Origin: Bathymodiolus brooksi
Taxonomy: Eukaryota > Mollusca > Bivalvia > Mytilida > Modiolidae
Reading direction: 5' to 3'
Length of the DNA: 64,000 nt
Assembly: GCA_963680875.1 (NCBI GenBank)
Contig: OY804580.1
Location: 100,044,000-100,107,999, forward strand
The notes beneath the pieces are model-generated. The model was not told the DNA's origin and did not search any database. It worked only from the letters and a program-made list of their open reading frames with translations. The position numbers and the translations under genes are program-made. Numbering within the stretch: the stretch's first letter is position 1; every line of letters begins with the position of its first letter. Below are positions 51,101-57,383 of this stretch, in pieces.

Positions 51101-51801
51101 AATAAAACAGAATACTGTATAAACCTGTCTAAACCAAACCCTGAATAAAACCCAATCAACTTTTGATTATAATCATCCCAATGCTACCCTTAATTATAAT
51201 GAGTGTGTATGATACCTCATTATCAAATTTTACATTGAACCTATTGAATCAAATCAATTCTTTTTCTACATTATGGAGAAACTTCATAACCAATAAATTA
51301 ATGAGAAGTTAATTATGTCTCAAGGCAAGATATTATTGCTCTAAAACTGTTAAAAATCAAATATTTTTATAAACAATATCTTTTCTGTGTACAATGAATT
51401 TTTTGTATGACCATGTGACTACAATTGAAGCAATCAGATTAATATTTTTTTTTCTGCATATTTAATAGTTTAAATTTAATTATTTTTGTCATTTAAATTT
51501 AATTATTTTGTAATGTCTATTCACAATATTTTTTTCAGCGCCACCACCAGGAGGGCCAGGCATCGGTGATTTTATCGGAGATCGATTAGACGATGCAAAT
51601 GATGATTCAGGTTCCCCACCGCACGACACGATGAAAGAATTTTATTACGAGTGTGGAGGTAGTGAGGCAGGTTCACTGAGTTCGTTGAATACTTCCACGT
51701 CGGGAGGAGATCAAGACTATGATTATTTGAATGAATGGGGACCAAAATTTGCAAAACTTGCTGACATGTATAATAACCCTAATTATGACGATTCCGATTG
51801 A
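23933..51801 (+). CDS. CadN: Neural-cadherin-like gene, 3' part, seven exons
   Basis: Type III classical cadherin: a cell-surface adhesion protein whose tail binds p120- and beta-catenin. Exons 23933-24114, 25470-25761, 26284-26473, 27875-28122, 29184-29306, 30590-30688 and 51539-51801 all have AG/GT borders and join in one frame (phases 0,1,2,1,1,1), giving about 465 residues. In order: the C-terminal LamG domain, a Cys-rich EGF-type segment (NCIRNDC to YEC), a full EGF ([17 protein letters not shown] to [12 protein letters not shown]), one membrane helix ([20 protein letters not shown]), a WWKCRR stop-transfer, juxtamembrane [16 protein letters not shown] and the beta-catenin site [20 protein letters not shown] with [12 protein letters not shown]. 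LamG plus EGF before the helix marks the invertebrate CadN/DE-cadherin type; which of the two is not certain. Ectodomain cadherin repeats and the promoter are not in the window. Confidence 0.93.
24177..24440 (+). mobile_element. SINE, family 2 (copy 1)
   Basis: tRNA-like head (GTGATCGTATGGTAGTTGG, degenerate GAGCTTGAATCTTGATCAGG), middle GACAGGTCGGTGGTTTTCTC and tail CTGAAATATTGTTGAAAGTA plus GTTAAACAC. Same family at 26926, 30131 and 62651. Lies in the cadherin intron. Confidence 0.75.
24602..24968 (+). mobile_element. tRNA-derived SINE, family 1 (copy 1)
   Basis: Pol III boxes: A box TGGTGTAATGG (24613-24623) and perfect B box GGTTCGAACC (24657-24666). The tRNA-like head is followed by a 300-bp body containing GGCGACATGTC and a tail with TGGTGTTGAACAATAATAAT. 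The 29.5-kb copy is clearly homologous along its whole length. Not a functional tRNA gene: no closing acceptor stem was found. Confidence 0.85.
25108..25285 (+). repeat. Interspersed repeat, copy 1
   Basis: TTGAGACAGACATTATC through GTCACACTGACCGATA is a diverged copy of a segment on the minus strand at 54284-54495. It is not an exon: the cadherin frame is complete without it. Confidence 0.6.
25470..25761 (+). CDS. CadN: Cadherin exon b: LamG second half
   Basis: Acceptor ATTTAACAG, donor AGCA/GTAAGT. Continues in phase 0 with [20 protein letters not shown], then [19 protein letters not shown], the characteristic W-H-I/V LamG motif. Ends in phase 1 within DLNSS-T. Confidence 0.92.
26284..26473 (+). 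CDS. CadN: Cadherin exon c: end of LamG, Cys-rich segment
   Basis: Acceptor ATTAATTACAG, donor GT/GTAAGT. Codes [15 protein letters not shown], the conserved C-L-x-D-I-R end of LamG, then Cys spacing [18 protein letters not shown] and LWEAYEC of an EGF-type module. Phase 2 at its end. Confidence 0.92.
26926..27190 (+). mobile_element. SINE, family 2 (copy 2)
   Basis: Head with GGTCGTGATCATATGTTAG, B-box-like GAGTTCGAACCC (27004-27015), middle GACAGGTCGGTGGTTTTTCC and tail AACTGAAATATTGTTGAAAG with TTGCGTTAAACACC. Best preserved copy of the family here. Confidence 0.8.
27200..27870. other. Intron sequence, no gene; satellite seed
   Basis: At 27434-27500 about one and a half diverged copies of the 44-bp unit seen at 30.7-31.9 kb (CCTGTATAAACC, GAATAAAGCAGAATTCTG) are present. 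Otherwise nothing is recognised. Confidence 0.5.
27875..28122 (+). CDS. CadN: Cadherin exon d: EGF and membrane helix
   Basis: Acceptor TATACTTTTGCAG, donor GATAG/GTATGT. Finishes YECVCP, codes one EGF with the [12 protein letters not shown] end, a short stalk [12 protein letters not shown] and most of the transmembrane helix. The open frame upstream (from 27720) is intronic and not part of the protein. Confidence 0.93.
28165..28710. repeat. Minisatellite with GTCTGACAGTTAGGTATG units, copy 1
   Basis: Imperfect units of about 24-26 bp (TATTTCTGTCTGACAGTTAG with GTATG) fill the intron after exon d. Confidence 0.85.
28724..28794 (+). pseudogene. Duplicated partial cadherin exon with stop
   Basis: Same acceptor and first 56 or so bases as the exon at 29184 (TGCTCATCGTTGGGTTCC and on), in the right phase to follow exon d. 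After codons for TEDVLIDDD the duplication border brings in intron sequence and a TAA at 28792. If spliced in, the protein would keep the membrane helix and WWKCRR but lose the whole catenin-binding tail. There is no matching donor at the old place; a possible new donor is A/GTAAGG at 28818. It may be a dead copy or an alternative last exon. Confidence 0.75.
28791..29170. repeat. Minisatellite copy 2, part of intron-exon duplication
   Basis: The sequence from TTAATAGTTATGCATTTATA at 28791 repeats that at about 28165, including the rare TGAGTGATGGTTAGG variant, with an internal loss. The duplicated block runs from about 28165 through part of the next exon. Confidence 0.85.
29184..29306 (+). 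CDS. CadN: Cadherin exon e: juxtamembrane tail
   Basis: Acceptor TTGTTTACAG, donor GCAG/GTCAGT. Codes the end of the helix ([14 protein letters not shown]) and [19 protein letters not shown] with MDYDEEGAG, the start of the classical cadherin cytoplasmic domain and p120-catenin area. Confidence 0.92.
29515..29878 (+). mobile_element. tRNA-derived SINE, family 1 (copy 2)
   Basis: A box TGGTGTAATGG at 29524-29534; the B box is damaged (GGTGCGAGCC). Body with GGGGCGACATGTC and tail TGGTGTTAAACAACAATCAC. Confidence 0.8.
30131..30329 (-). mobile_element. SINE, family 2 (copy 3)
   Basis: Reverse complement of the family: ATTCAACAATATTTCAGCTA, GGTGGAGGAAACC and CCAACTACCATACGATCACG. Lies antisense to the cadherin gene. 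Confidence 0.75.
30590..30688 (+). CDS. CadN: Cadherin exon f: cytoplasmic domain, middle
   Basis: Acceptor ATATTTATTAG, donor AGTG/GTAAGT. Codes [18 protein letters not shown] and [15 protein letters not shown]. The 20.8-kb last intron follows. Confidence 0.9.
30719..31937 (+). repeat. 44-bp intronic satellite, left part
   Basis: About 28 units of 43-44 bp: CTAAACCAAACCCTGAATAA then AACAGCATCCTGTATAAACC and a TTCT or TGT linker. Each unit has one sense-strand AATAAA. The array is cut at 31937 by the CACTA-type element and continues in the same direction at 49999. The open frames on the minus strand (repeating LFYSGFGL) are products of the repeat. Confidence 0.95.
31938..33042 (+). repeat. 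Left terminal inverted repeat of CACTA-type element
   Basis: Pairs with 49151-49998. Contains short GGTAAAATGCAAATATT repeats at the tip, a tandem array (about 32042-32720) of 39-bp units (TTTTAGCGTTTTTCC, TTTTAAATTTGCATTGTCGT) with 61-bp variants, an (ATTT)n microsatellite near 32850 and ends at GTGATACACGT. Confidence 0.92.
33043..34326. other. CACTA-type element interior, no gene seen
   Basis: AT-rich sequence with no open frame of recognisable family. AATCTATCAATCGTTGTGTA near 33572 is a diverged copy of a piece of the terminal repeat (near 32930). Confidence 0.5.
34390..34723. repeat. Foldback hairpin
   Basis: AGCTGCATTAAAAATGAAAC at the left is inverted as GTTTCATTTTTAATGCAGCT at the right; the arms also share GCGCGAAGCCGAAGAA and, further in, ATTTTGGTATCAAATAATCA. 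A run of 13 C followed by T-rich sequence sits in the unpaired part. Confidence 0.7.
34724..35640 (+). pseudogene. PIF/Harbinger transposon fragment
   Basis: Begins with GGGCCCGTATTCATAAA, a terminal sequence common in Harbinger-type elements, followed by three imperfect CTTAAGTTAAGGAAACTCCG repeats. The open frame 35246-35635 begins [20 protein letters not shown] and continues [17 protein letters not shown], which resembles the N-terminus of Harbinger nuclease proteins (HARBI1 type). After about residue 70 similarity is lost and the DDE nuclease core is absent. It is therefore a broken transposase remnant, not a host gene. Confidence 0.6.
36290..36475. other. CpG-rich patch in AT-rich sequence
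   Basis: Contrasts sharply with its surroundings: CCGCGCGGTTTCGCGGACAA, CGCGGCGTGG, TCCGCGGCCGAACGCGGC and ATTAGCGCGGC. Repeated GCGGAC/GTCCGC motifs in both orientations suggest secondary structure or a small element. Confidence 0.5.
36830..37767. repeat. Internal segmental repeat, copy A (empty LINE site)
   Basis: Matches 39660-40155 plus 45025-45480. Shared landmarks: CGCGCCAGGAAAGGTAGCTC, ATATAACTGAAATATTGTTG (a SINE tail piece), GCACCCCCTGTTAGTATAC and GCCAAGAACATCGATGATAC. At 37330 it lacks the LINE present in copy B. Confidence 0.85.
37768..38238 (-). pseudogene. Non-LTR retrotransposon ORF2 C-terminal fragment
   Basis: 156 residues with the post-RT pattern [20 protein letters not shown] and [20 protein letters not shown], as in the C-terminal part of animal LINE ORF2 proteins (compare [20 protein letters not shown] in the LINE at 41.5-44.7 kb). 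The RT catalytic part is missing, so it is a truncated piece. Its downstream end overlaps the segment repeated at about 45630-45680. Confidence 0.7.
38533..38796. repeat. Internal direct repeat D1
   Basis: TTTGAGAGTCAACACTCTCT to GAAAGGTAGCTCCAAGG repeats at 39515-39725. D1 has extra GGTCGGACA motifs that D2 lacks. Confidence 0.8.
39515..40155. repeat. Internal repeats D2 and B (left of LINE)
   Basis: 39515-39725 repeats D1; 39660-40155 repeats copy A at 36830. It is cut at GTTAGTATAC (about 40155) by the LINE. Confidence 0.8.
40278..41438 (+). CDS. LINE ORF1 protein (RNA-binding, coiled coil)
   Basis: 386 residues. N-terminus very basic ([17 protein letters not shown]), then a Gln/Pro-rich stretch ([19 protein letters not shown], about residues 98-117), a helical region likely to form a coiled coil (about 125-220) and a C-terminal part with [31 protein letters not shown] and [18 protein letters not shown], the pattern of L1-type ORF1 RRM/C-terminal domains that bind RNA in the retrotransposition particle. 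It begins with ATG and ends in TAG at 41436. The region after the TAG stays open in the same frame into ORF2. An internal GGGG-rich repeat ([14 protein letters not shown]) looks like a local expansion. Confidence 0.85.
   Translation: MTKRRKKKQKRSLSDKGDNSSGNSSSDQSLTAISNKGKCTTDKENKKVFLSNTISEALSCINNNSPTSTNDQIVNMNHSINPGFQYTTPMQSSTPVSYQQYQQYQPYPQPPTPPPPPHPVSPGIESLLKEMCNRLAGVESKLTKLDSIEERINSQFKHFDSELVSCKDRIGVLEHSAQFLSNIHDEHKSLKLRIETVAKNIETTKTVNKDVKDRLIDVETQSLRQNLLFFAIDEQPDNTDMETNRPGDDMGGVTGGETGIRGVQREIHDGNCSNIVLEFCENVMKIENAKTNIKIEKAYRLGRKKDGATRPRPIVVKFGSYVEREMVRNLSKRLKGTNFGISSHYPPEVLEKRKKLIPVMLKERQENKKAYIVGDKLFVNGTLWKE
41439..44708 (+). CDS. LINE ORF2: endonuclease and reverse transcriptase
   Basis: Open from just after the ORF1 TAG; no ATG lies between 41439 and the endonuclease start ([10 protein letters not shown] at about 41490), so full-length translation needs stop readthrough or a non-ATG start; GTG at 41559 would lose the first endonuclease strand. 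Numbered from 41559: APE-type endonuclease with [10 protein letters not shown] (about 119-128); RT with [11 protein letters not shown] (Asp 619 and 625), [10 protein letters not shown] (near 678) and YADD (718-721). It nicks target DNA and copies the RNA. ORF2 stops at TAG 44706, but the usual C-terminus continues in another frame at 44687. Confidence 0.88.
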   Translation, partial: GSAESDINENGSVKSALKVCSWNISKGIIRKLADGEFLKSVCENDIICFNECWVKCPKEFELNGYEKKYVSREKCNGGGVIVFYKKWLNPYFFIMKCCVDCMIWFKLDKCIMSDDKNLYMCAIYIPPDKNVFYRKYECDIFDVLQEEIELYSVDGNVAVIGDLNGRVGKEPDFLRHDNLNRQLNDNIANFIEYVPDDIFCDRLTEDLKHPNIFGNRILQLCRSSRLRICNGRFGESSGKFTFQNKNGCSVIDYMLLSCESFSIVQHFTVGKFTTFSCHAPLFVDIKLKGLSIPSECTCKKIKCKTVRWNEEFKDEVKSDLMVNAHKFEELFHNITEDGECIDGNVDKMNELLTDIFEKYTKVELDRTIQCEYCIGRKRASNASVKRDKPWFTEECKILYNSYKRALSIFNDIHSDENRMKLNLEKQKYKRLENKLKRLYKNKQGNMFNSMRTSNPKRFYGKFRKRKKNVKNKISMDQFVDHFKNLISNDNVDNGPDTTDTMDCVFEELDKPFTENELETCIKGLNRNKSPGVDNILNEYILEGKTILIPILCKLFNVILCTSRFPELWVKSVIVPLFKKGPVDDPGNYRGISLVSHIGKLFTSTINTRLMKWSEDNSVLTDAQFGFRPGYGTHDAIFALHSIISKSLRQGKRLYCCFIDYVKAFDSVSHFKLWLKLAKYGVTGKLLDLIKSMYSKLKSSVKHDGNFSDFFSCNIGLVQGESLSPFLYAMYVNDIEIELIKQGCQSYELKMLNLYLLMYADDTVLFSENVHELQNMINVVNVCSNEYNLHVNLLKTKVVIFRNRGNIKSEEKWYLNGESIEICNEFMYLGILLNYNGVFTNTQKMLSNRGKKAVFSLFSKIQDDYFNTETLLSLFDTYVKSIVNYGCEVWGFHKGVDIETLHLSFLKRVLKVRKSTSNYMVYFELGRFPLYINRYCRMLKYWFKILKTENCILKNCYEDMFESSAFKPNDKLNWGCKIRDILCKYGFNHVWLSQNVVNEDIFMLEFKQRVIDTFLNEAISFFEESPKCHFYKYIYDDHNLQFYLSRPVNYMFKPLISRYRLHAHSLNIETGRYYNIDRHARILTCVTIMI
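44687..44896 (+). pseudogene. ORF2 C-terminal segment, frameshifted
   Basis: [20 protein letters not shown] and RRKYIKPYY followed by [14 protein letters not shown] is the usual last domain of this LINE type (IEDEYHFxLxCxxY). It overlaps the end of ORF2 in a frame shifted by one base, so a single-base deletion near 44685 has cut it off from the main frame. Confidence 0.75.
45025..45290. repeat. Internal repeat copy B, right of LINE
   Basis: TTATTGCTTTATTTAAAAAA and onward matches 37330-37560, the part of copy A after the insertion point. Confidence 0.8.
45291..46740. repeat. 715-bp tandem duplication
   Basis: 45291-46005 and 46006-46740 are near copies starting TCATGCATTAGCAGTCAGTT and ending near CCAAATTTGCCTTT. 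Part also matches 37555-37790, giving a third relative. No reading frame is conserved. Confidence 0.9.
47267..49150. other. CACTA-type element interior, right side
   Basis: AT-rich, no recognisable family. One small frame (48411-48674) has a basic start ([13 protein letters not shown]) and a Lys-rich helix, but no known domain; it may be chance. Confidence 0.4.
49151..49998 (-). repeat. Right terminal inverted repeat of CACTA-type element
   Basis: Reverse complement of the left repeat from ACGTGTATCAC to CTAGTG. It is shorter because its subterminal array (about 49470-49900) has fewer units. Confidence 0.92.
49999..51150 (+). repeat. 44-bp intronic satellite, right part
   Basis: About 26 units of the same 44-bp repeat, same orientation and phase as the left part. 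It ends at 51150, about 390 bp before the last cadherin exon. Confidence 0.95.
51539..51801 (+). CDS. CadN: Cadherin exon g: catenin-binding C-terminus and stop
   Basis: Acceptor TATTTTTTTCAG. Codes [39 protein letters not shown], the acidic and Ser-rich beta-catenin contact region, [19 protein letters not shown] and the terminal [10 protein letters not shown], then TGA at 51799-51801. Confidence 0.96.
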
Positions 51802-51990
51802 TGTATTGTTATTGTTTATACAAAATGTGTAAAATTGAATATGGCTGTATAAAAGTGTGCCAAGCTTGCTGAAATACATGGAAATACACGAATTACAAAA
51901 CCAGATCAAACTAGAGGCAGCTGCATCATTTCAGTGTGTGGGAATCAAATTTTGACAATAAAGGTTTATACAAATGTATTGTATAATTCA
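51802..51990 (+). other. Cadherin 3' UTR with AATAAA signal
   Basis: The first clear AATAAA after the stop is at 51957-51962. A further AATAAA lies near 52338. Transcript end is inferred, not seen. Confidence 0.6.
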
Positions 51991-54280
51991 ATTGAATGCA
52001 GAACATTTATAGTTAAGTACATGTACTTTGAATACAATCTAATGAAAATTTGATGTTTGTTGTATCTGTTTATATTTTTAATTTTTTTGGAGATGCACTA
52101 ACATCTGATGACATCACATTTCGGGTCATGTCAACTGACCTTTCATTCATCGTTGACTGTCCAATCATACGCAAGACAGTTGAATATATTCACCAATTGG
52201 ACAACAGCTTTTAAATGTGTTTGGTTATAATACTTCAAGAATTGATAGACTCCTCACCGATTGGTCGATAAAATATATTAACCCTGGCGTGACCCTATGC
52301 AGGACATCATTAGATGTTAGTGTATAGCCGAAAAATTAAATAAAGAAAAATATACTGTTATTGTGTAATATGGAAGTAAGTCCAATTTCCAATGTATTGT
52401 AAAAAATCAAGCCTGTATAGGAGAAATTTTTTTAGGAAGAAAAATCCTAGTAACATAAAATTATAACCTTGCAAAATATCCATTTTTACTATGCAATTTT
52501 CAAGTAATATCTCGATAATTCAAATATTTGAGCTCTTATACATGTAAAAAAATAATTAAAAACCTTATTATATTGTCACATTTACAGCAATTTGTAATAT
52601 TTGTATTATACAACAAGTGCTCTTAGATTTTTAAATTGAAAGTTTTAGTACATGTCTCATAGACCCTATTTTGAGTTTGTATTTATTAGTTAATGCATTC
52701 AAACATATTTCAACCATATATTATTGTCTTAATAAGGGACATTTTTCATCATCATTAATAACAACCAGTCTTTAAGACATTTTTGGTCACAGGCCTTTTT
52801 TCACTTTATTTTATTTTCACACATTTTATATGATGGTTGGTTTTTCTTGTGTTAGATGAATGCTTGCAAGTTATAAAGTTATAATACACTGGTACATTGC
52901 TATACAAATAATTGAGGGACATAACAACACTGAAATGGGTTCATTGATACAAACCTCAAGTGTTTGACTTCTAGACACCTGTCTAAGGCAGGGGTTTTCA
53001 CCATGCAGTTTGTTATATCTGGTGGGATTTCCTCCGAATATAAATCTGGTAGTCCGTCACAATAAAGCTGAAAAAAATGGCTGAAGGTGACGATAAACAA
53101 GCAATAATCTTTACTCCAAATGTATTTGAAAACATTCATATTTCTTTCCAAAGAAAAAGAGGGAACCTTATAAGATGCAGACTATTGCATTAGAATAAAT
53201 AAGTATGAAATATGGTTTATAGTAACATAATATTGTTGCTGAAACCCCCCTTCCCATTATTGATAAGAGAGGTTACTATGTTAAATCCATTTTTGTTTCA
53301 TATTGATTTATCTCACCCCTTTCATTTGTATTGATCCTATTTTTAGAACCATTTGTAGTGTCAGTATCTTGTATAGTACTATTTATAGCATAGTTGCTAT
53401 TTTTAGATTACTATTTATAGATGAATTTCTATTTTTATCAAAACATTATTTGTACAAGTGATTTTCTTTATTAATATTTTGTATGTAATACATATCATTG
53501 TTATATTTGTTAACAAGTAAACAGTAGAATATTTCTTGGCTTATTTCAATATGTATGAGCCCTTTAAAATGGAGTCTGGACATTATACACGCTGATTATA
53601 TCATAATAAGACATGAAACAACGTCAAGATCTTTCTTGTCAGTCCTCATTATGAGCACCGGTACTCCTGCCAAGACCTGAAAACTTTATTCAGATCAGTA
53701 AATGTTTCATTTTTTATTTAGATATATAATAAAAATAAATTCAAGAATTTGATTCGGACCAGCAAATTAAAAATTTTTGTAACCTTGTGTGCACAAATGC
53801 ACAACAAATTATCAAAACCTTTACAAGTCTGAGTTTAGTGGTTAAGGGGCAAAACAAAAATGATATGATTTTTAAAGATTTAAAAAAAAAAAGGTATACT
53901 GCATACAATACAATCAATTCTGTATTTCCAATATCTTCATTTTTTTTTACAAGTGTGAATATAAGAAAGATTTCATTGTTTCCATTGTTAATTTTATTTT
54001 CCAATCATTCCTTTAATCGTTAACTAACTATAGATATTTTTTTAATTGCTATGAGACAATTTGTAAACAACACACATCAATTACCAGACACACTTCAGTA
54101 TTGTTACCTATTTTTTTTTTTTTAATTATGAGTAACATTTAATAATTGCCGACATTTTATTCATCATTTTTATTTCATATTTAATAATTTGTAGAAGACT
54201 TCAGAGGATGAGAAACTAAACAAGAGCTTTTACTAATAATAAACTGTATAATTATCGGTAATTCGGATGCAATTCCTTTG
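51990..54280. other. Downstream of cadherin, no gene
   Basis: AT-rich. It holds the small inverted-repeat element at 52096 and, at about 53010-53095, a weak sequence CACAATAAAGCTGAA with GGTGACGATAAAC that resembles a decayed SINE tail. No coding region is supported. Confidence 0.5.
52096..52322. mobile_element. Small inverted-repeat element (MITE candidate)
   Basis: Starts CACTAACATCTGATGACATC and ends GACATCATTAGATGTTAGTG: 20-bp ends matching at all but two positions. Flanking 3-mers (ATG, TAT) do not match, so a CACTA origin is not shown. Confidence 0.5.
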
Positions 54281-54283
54281 ATC

Positions 54284-54495
54284 TCACTGAGCAATATTGT
54301 CAGTATCAACAAAATGGTTGTGATACTGGAAATTATCGGTCAGTGTGACATCAAGCATTATGACCTTGCCGATAAAAACAATAATGTTAGGTTTTAAGTT
54401 CTTGACATACATAATAACCAGTATCACAGCTCGTCCTATCTGACTTGCTGCACATGCGATACCAGTGATAATGTCTGTCTCGACCTTCAAAACTG
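54284..54495 (-). repeat. Interspersed repeat, copy 2
   Basis: On the minus strand: GTCGAGACAGACATTATCAC to GTCACACTGACCGATAATTT. A diverged, longer copy of 25108-25285. Origin unknown. Confidence 0.6.
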
Positions 54496-55119
54496 ACATT
54501 ATTCTATATATATCTAACAATTTACTATACACAAGATTTAGATTGAAAAAAAGATGAATTCATTATGTTTATGAAAGCTATGAAATCCATTTTTGAATGA
54601 AAAGCATTTTTTTTATCATTGATAATAAATACACTTGATGATAAATAATATAGATGTCTATAAGAATGAATGATCTTAAAATGATATCTGACAAACCTAT
54701 CTTGGTAAAGGGAGAAAACTCTTTCATTACGAAGAACATAGATCACTAAATCTATTCTATGCATATATAAACTGATAAGGAATAACATATTTGTAGATAA
54801 ATCAAGATAGTTTCATATACATTATGCATTGGTGCAGATTTTTATTAAAATGTATGTTTTTTTTATGCTTGAACATTATGTACATATTTTACACAGAGCT
54901 TATTTCTCATGACATGACACTGTTTAACGTTGATTGAAATTGCTTTTTCCATCAGTTTTGTGCTTGACAGAAATTTTATATATGTTATGTACAATCTACA
55001 GAGTTTTAAATTTAATGCTAACATGTAGTATATATGTAAGATTTTGTGTTTAATTTAATTTTTTCTATTTTAAATGAATAAAAAATTAGTTGAATTAATT
55101 TTTTTGAATTTTTAATGTA

Positions 55120-56088
55120 CAGTTGACTCTCGTTATCTCGAATACGATGGGACCATATAAAAAAAATTGAGTCAACCGTAGTTCGACTTAAGAGGAGCTA
55201 CGAAATTACCGGAAGTGTAGTTTGTTTAACGACGAAAGGGAGACAATTCAAGCGAAATTTTAAGAGCTAAAACCAGCATCGCTTGTCATGATTCTCGGAA
55301 CGATATTAAACTTATTCAATGTTTTTGTTGCTGTTTTTTTTTCTCTGTTAAATTCTTTGAATCTTGGACTGATAACTTCTAGATATCTTTTTTTTCTGTG
55401 TATGATTATGTTTATCTGTTTTGTTTATGTTTTTCAGCTGTTGCATTGTCATTAAACTTCACACATCATGACGTATTTTTCTTTGTGCAATACTGTTTAT
55501 TTACAATAAATTTAAACTATATGTTAATTAAGAGTAACATTTTTTTAAATCTCTCAAAATTGAGAAATTATACATCTTTAATCAAAATTAATTTCCGACA
55601 AATAATTCTATAGATAAAACGTTTCCGTTGTGTACTTTTCATAATCATTGATGTATGCCGACCCAAGCACACTTATTGTGAATCGATAATATTTGATTGT
55701 ACACATCTAACCTGTGTCATAATACCAAGCCAATTCAAATATTATCACTAATTAATTTGACAAATTGTGAAATAAACATGTGAAATAGCCTAAGGTAAAC
55801 ATGTCAACGTCAATGACCGGATGTTTCACCTGTGATCTGATTTTAATCTCAAGGTAATACACATGTTTTGACAGGTAAATTTGACTAAACGAATGTAAAT
55901 AATATGGCTTTCTACATCTCGGGACCAAAACTTTTATTCGAGACAACCGAAATTTCGACTCATCCGAATTTGACTCAACAGGAATCAAATTAAAAATATT
56001 TATACACAACGAAGTTCAGGACTTCGATAAAAATTCGACTCTACCGGAAATTCGAGTCAACCGAGTTCGAGACAATGAGAGTAAACTG
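55120..56088. mobile_element. pogo/Tigger-like element, non-autonomous
   Basis: Left end CAGTTGACTCTCGTTATCTC, right end inverted (GAGACAATGAGAGTAAACTG); 20 of 23 end bases agree. TA stands at both borders (55118-55119, 56089-56090), the Tc1/mariner/pogo target. CAGT and the C(T)C-rich ends fit Tigger-like TIRs. Subterminal GAGTCAACCG-like motifs recur several times. No transposase frame remains. Confidence 0.7.
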
Positions 56089-56225
56089 TAGTTTTATTAT
56101 TTTGAGAGAAAAAACTAGATTTTTGTTTGTTTGTTGTAATTTGATCAACTAAAACATATCTATAATATTAATATATGTACATGGAATTAATAATTCTTTA
56201 AAAGGAATCATAATAGAAATATTAT

Positions 56226-56747
56226 CAGGCGCGTAGCTCCCTATAGGCCAACACGCAGTTGCGTGCACATCGGCGTGCTGAAAACAAAAATAAAGAGCAA
56301 AAAAAAAAAAAAAAATAAGGAATAATAAAAATTTAAAAAAAAGTGGAAAACAAAGTCTCGTTGTGGCTTTTTGTGAAAATTCAATGTCATAAAAATTATG
56401 TCAGTGCTACTGCAGAGCGATCGTTCAGTGTACTACGTCGGTTGAAGACATATCTACGATCAACAATGAATAACAATAGGTTGTCATCGCTAGCATTAAT
56501 GCATATCCATTGCGATTTCAGTGTGGATTTAGATAAAGTTATGGAGAAGTTTGTGTCTGCTAAAACACGAAGAACAGATTTTGGGCAATTCTTAGTAAAT
56601 TCTGTCTAACAAAATCATGAAATCAATGTGTTGCTTATGTATTCAATTTACCCATGAAAACACCTCAGAACGCACCATTTTGCATCTAGTCAAAAAAAAA
56701 TTCTGGGTTTGGTTGCTTGCACTGCAAAAAGGCTAGCTACGCCCTTG
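56226..56747 (+). mobile_element. Short hAT element with transposase remnant
   Basis: Begins CAGGCGCGTAGCT and ends AGCTACGCCCTTG, imperfect hAT-type inverted ends. ATTAT is found on both sides; a full 8-bp duplication is not intact. A poly(A)-like run lies at 56300-56317. Contains a leftover of the transposase C-terminus. Confidence 0.7.
56343..56609 (+). pseudogene. hAT transposase C-terminal dimerisation fragment
   Basis: 88 residues with SATAERSFSVLRRLKTYLRS then LSSLALMHIHCDFSVDLDKV, the hallmark of the hAT dimerisation domain (Dimer_Tnp_hAT). The DDE-containing upstream part is missing, so it cannot act as a transposase. The frame opens with GTG, not ATG. Ends with TAA at 56607. Confidence 0.85.
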
Positions 56748-57383
56748 ATTATATTTGGAATAAACAGGAAAGGCATTTTTTTTTAATTTCATTTATACCC
56801 TTGACTTTTTAGACTTTATAATTATTTGGTTCTCCAATATTTTGGACTCGATGAAGTAACATTCTAGAAACCTGTCCTGTGCAATAAATTATACATCTAC
56901 ATTTTTATTTCATTTTTGAAAGAAAAATTTTCCAGAAATATATCAAGTTTACAAACAATATTACATGTAATTTCATTTTTAATGTATTATTATTTTTTTT
57001 ATTGAAATCCATTGATGTATAAAATGTTTCCATGGTAATAAAACAAATCAAAGGTGGTGATGATTTTACTTAAAATTTAATTGATATAAAATTAACATGT
57101 AAAGAAGATAAGGCCATGTAAAATTAATTATCTGGTTCTCAGATACCGCCGCGTCGCCAAAAAATCGGCCGCTGGCTTGTATTTATCACCAAACAAAAAT
57201 AAATACAACGGTAAAAAAGTCTGCGTTCAAATTTTTGCACCTTTTAACTTGAATTGATCAGAGAGAGACAACTCCAATTTCACGTTGAAGGAATTCAGAA
57301 CACTCTTGTGTTTTCCTCTGATTGTACGAAGTCATTACTTCCGGTAATTCCGAATGGTAACAATCGATAAAATGGAACCAAAG

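Noticed and set aside
52096..52322. Second CACTA element
   Set aside because: Ends begin CACTA but flanking 3-mers differ, so the superfamily signature is incomplete.
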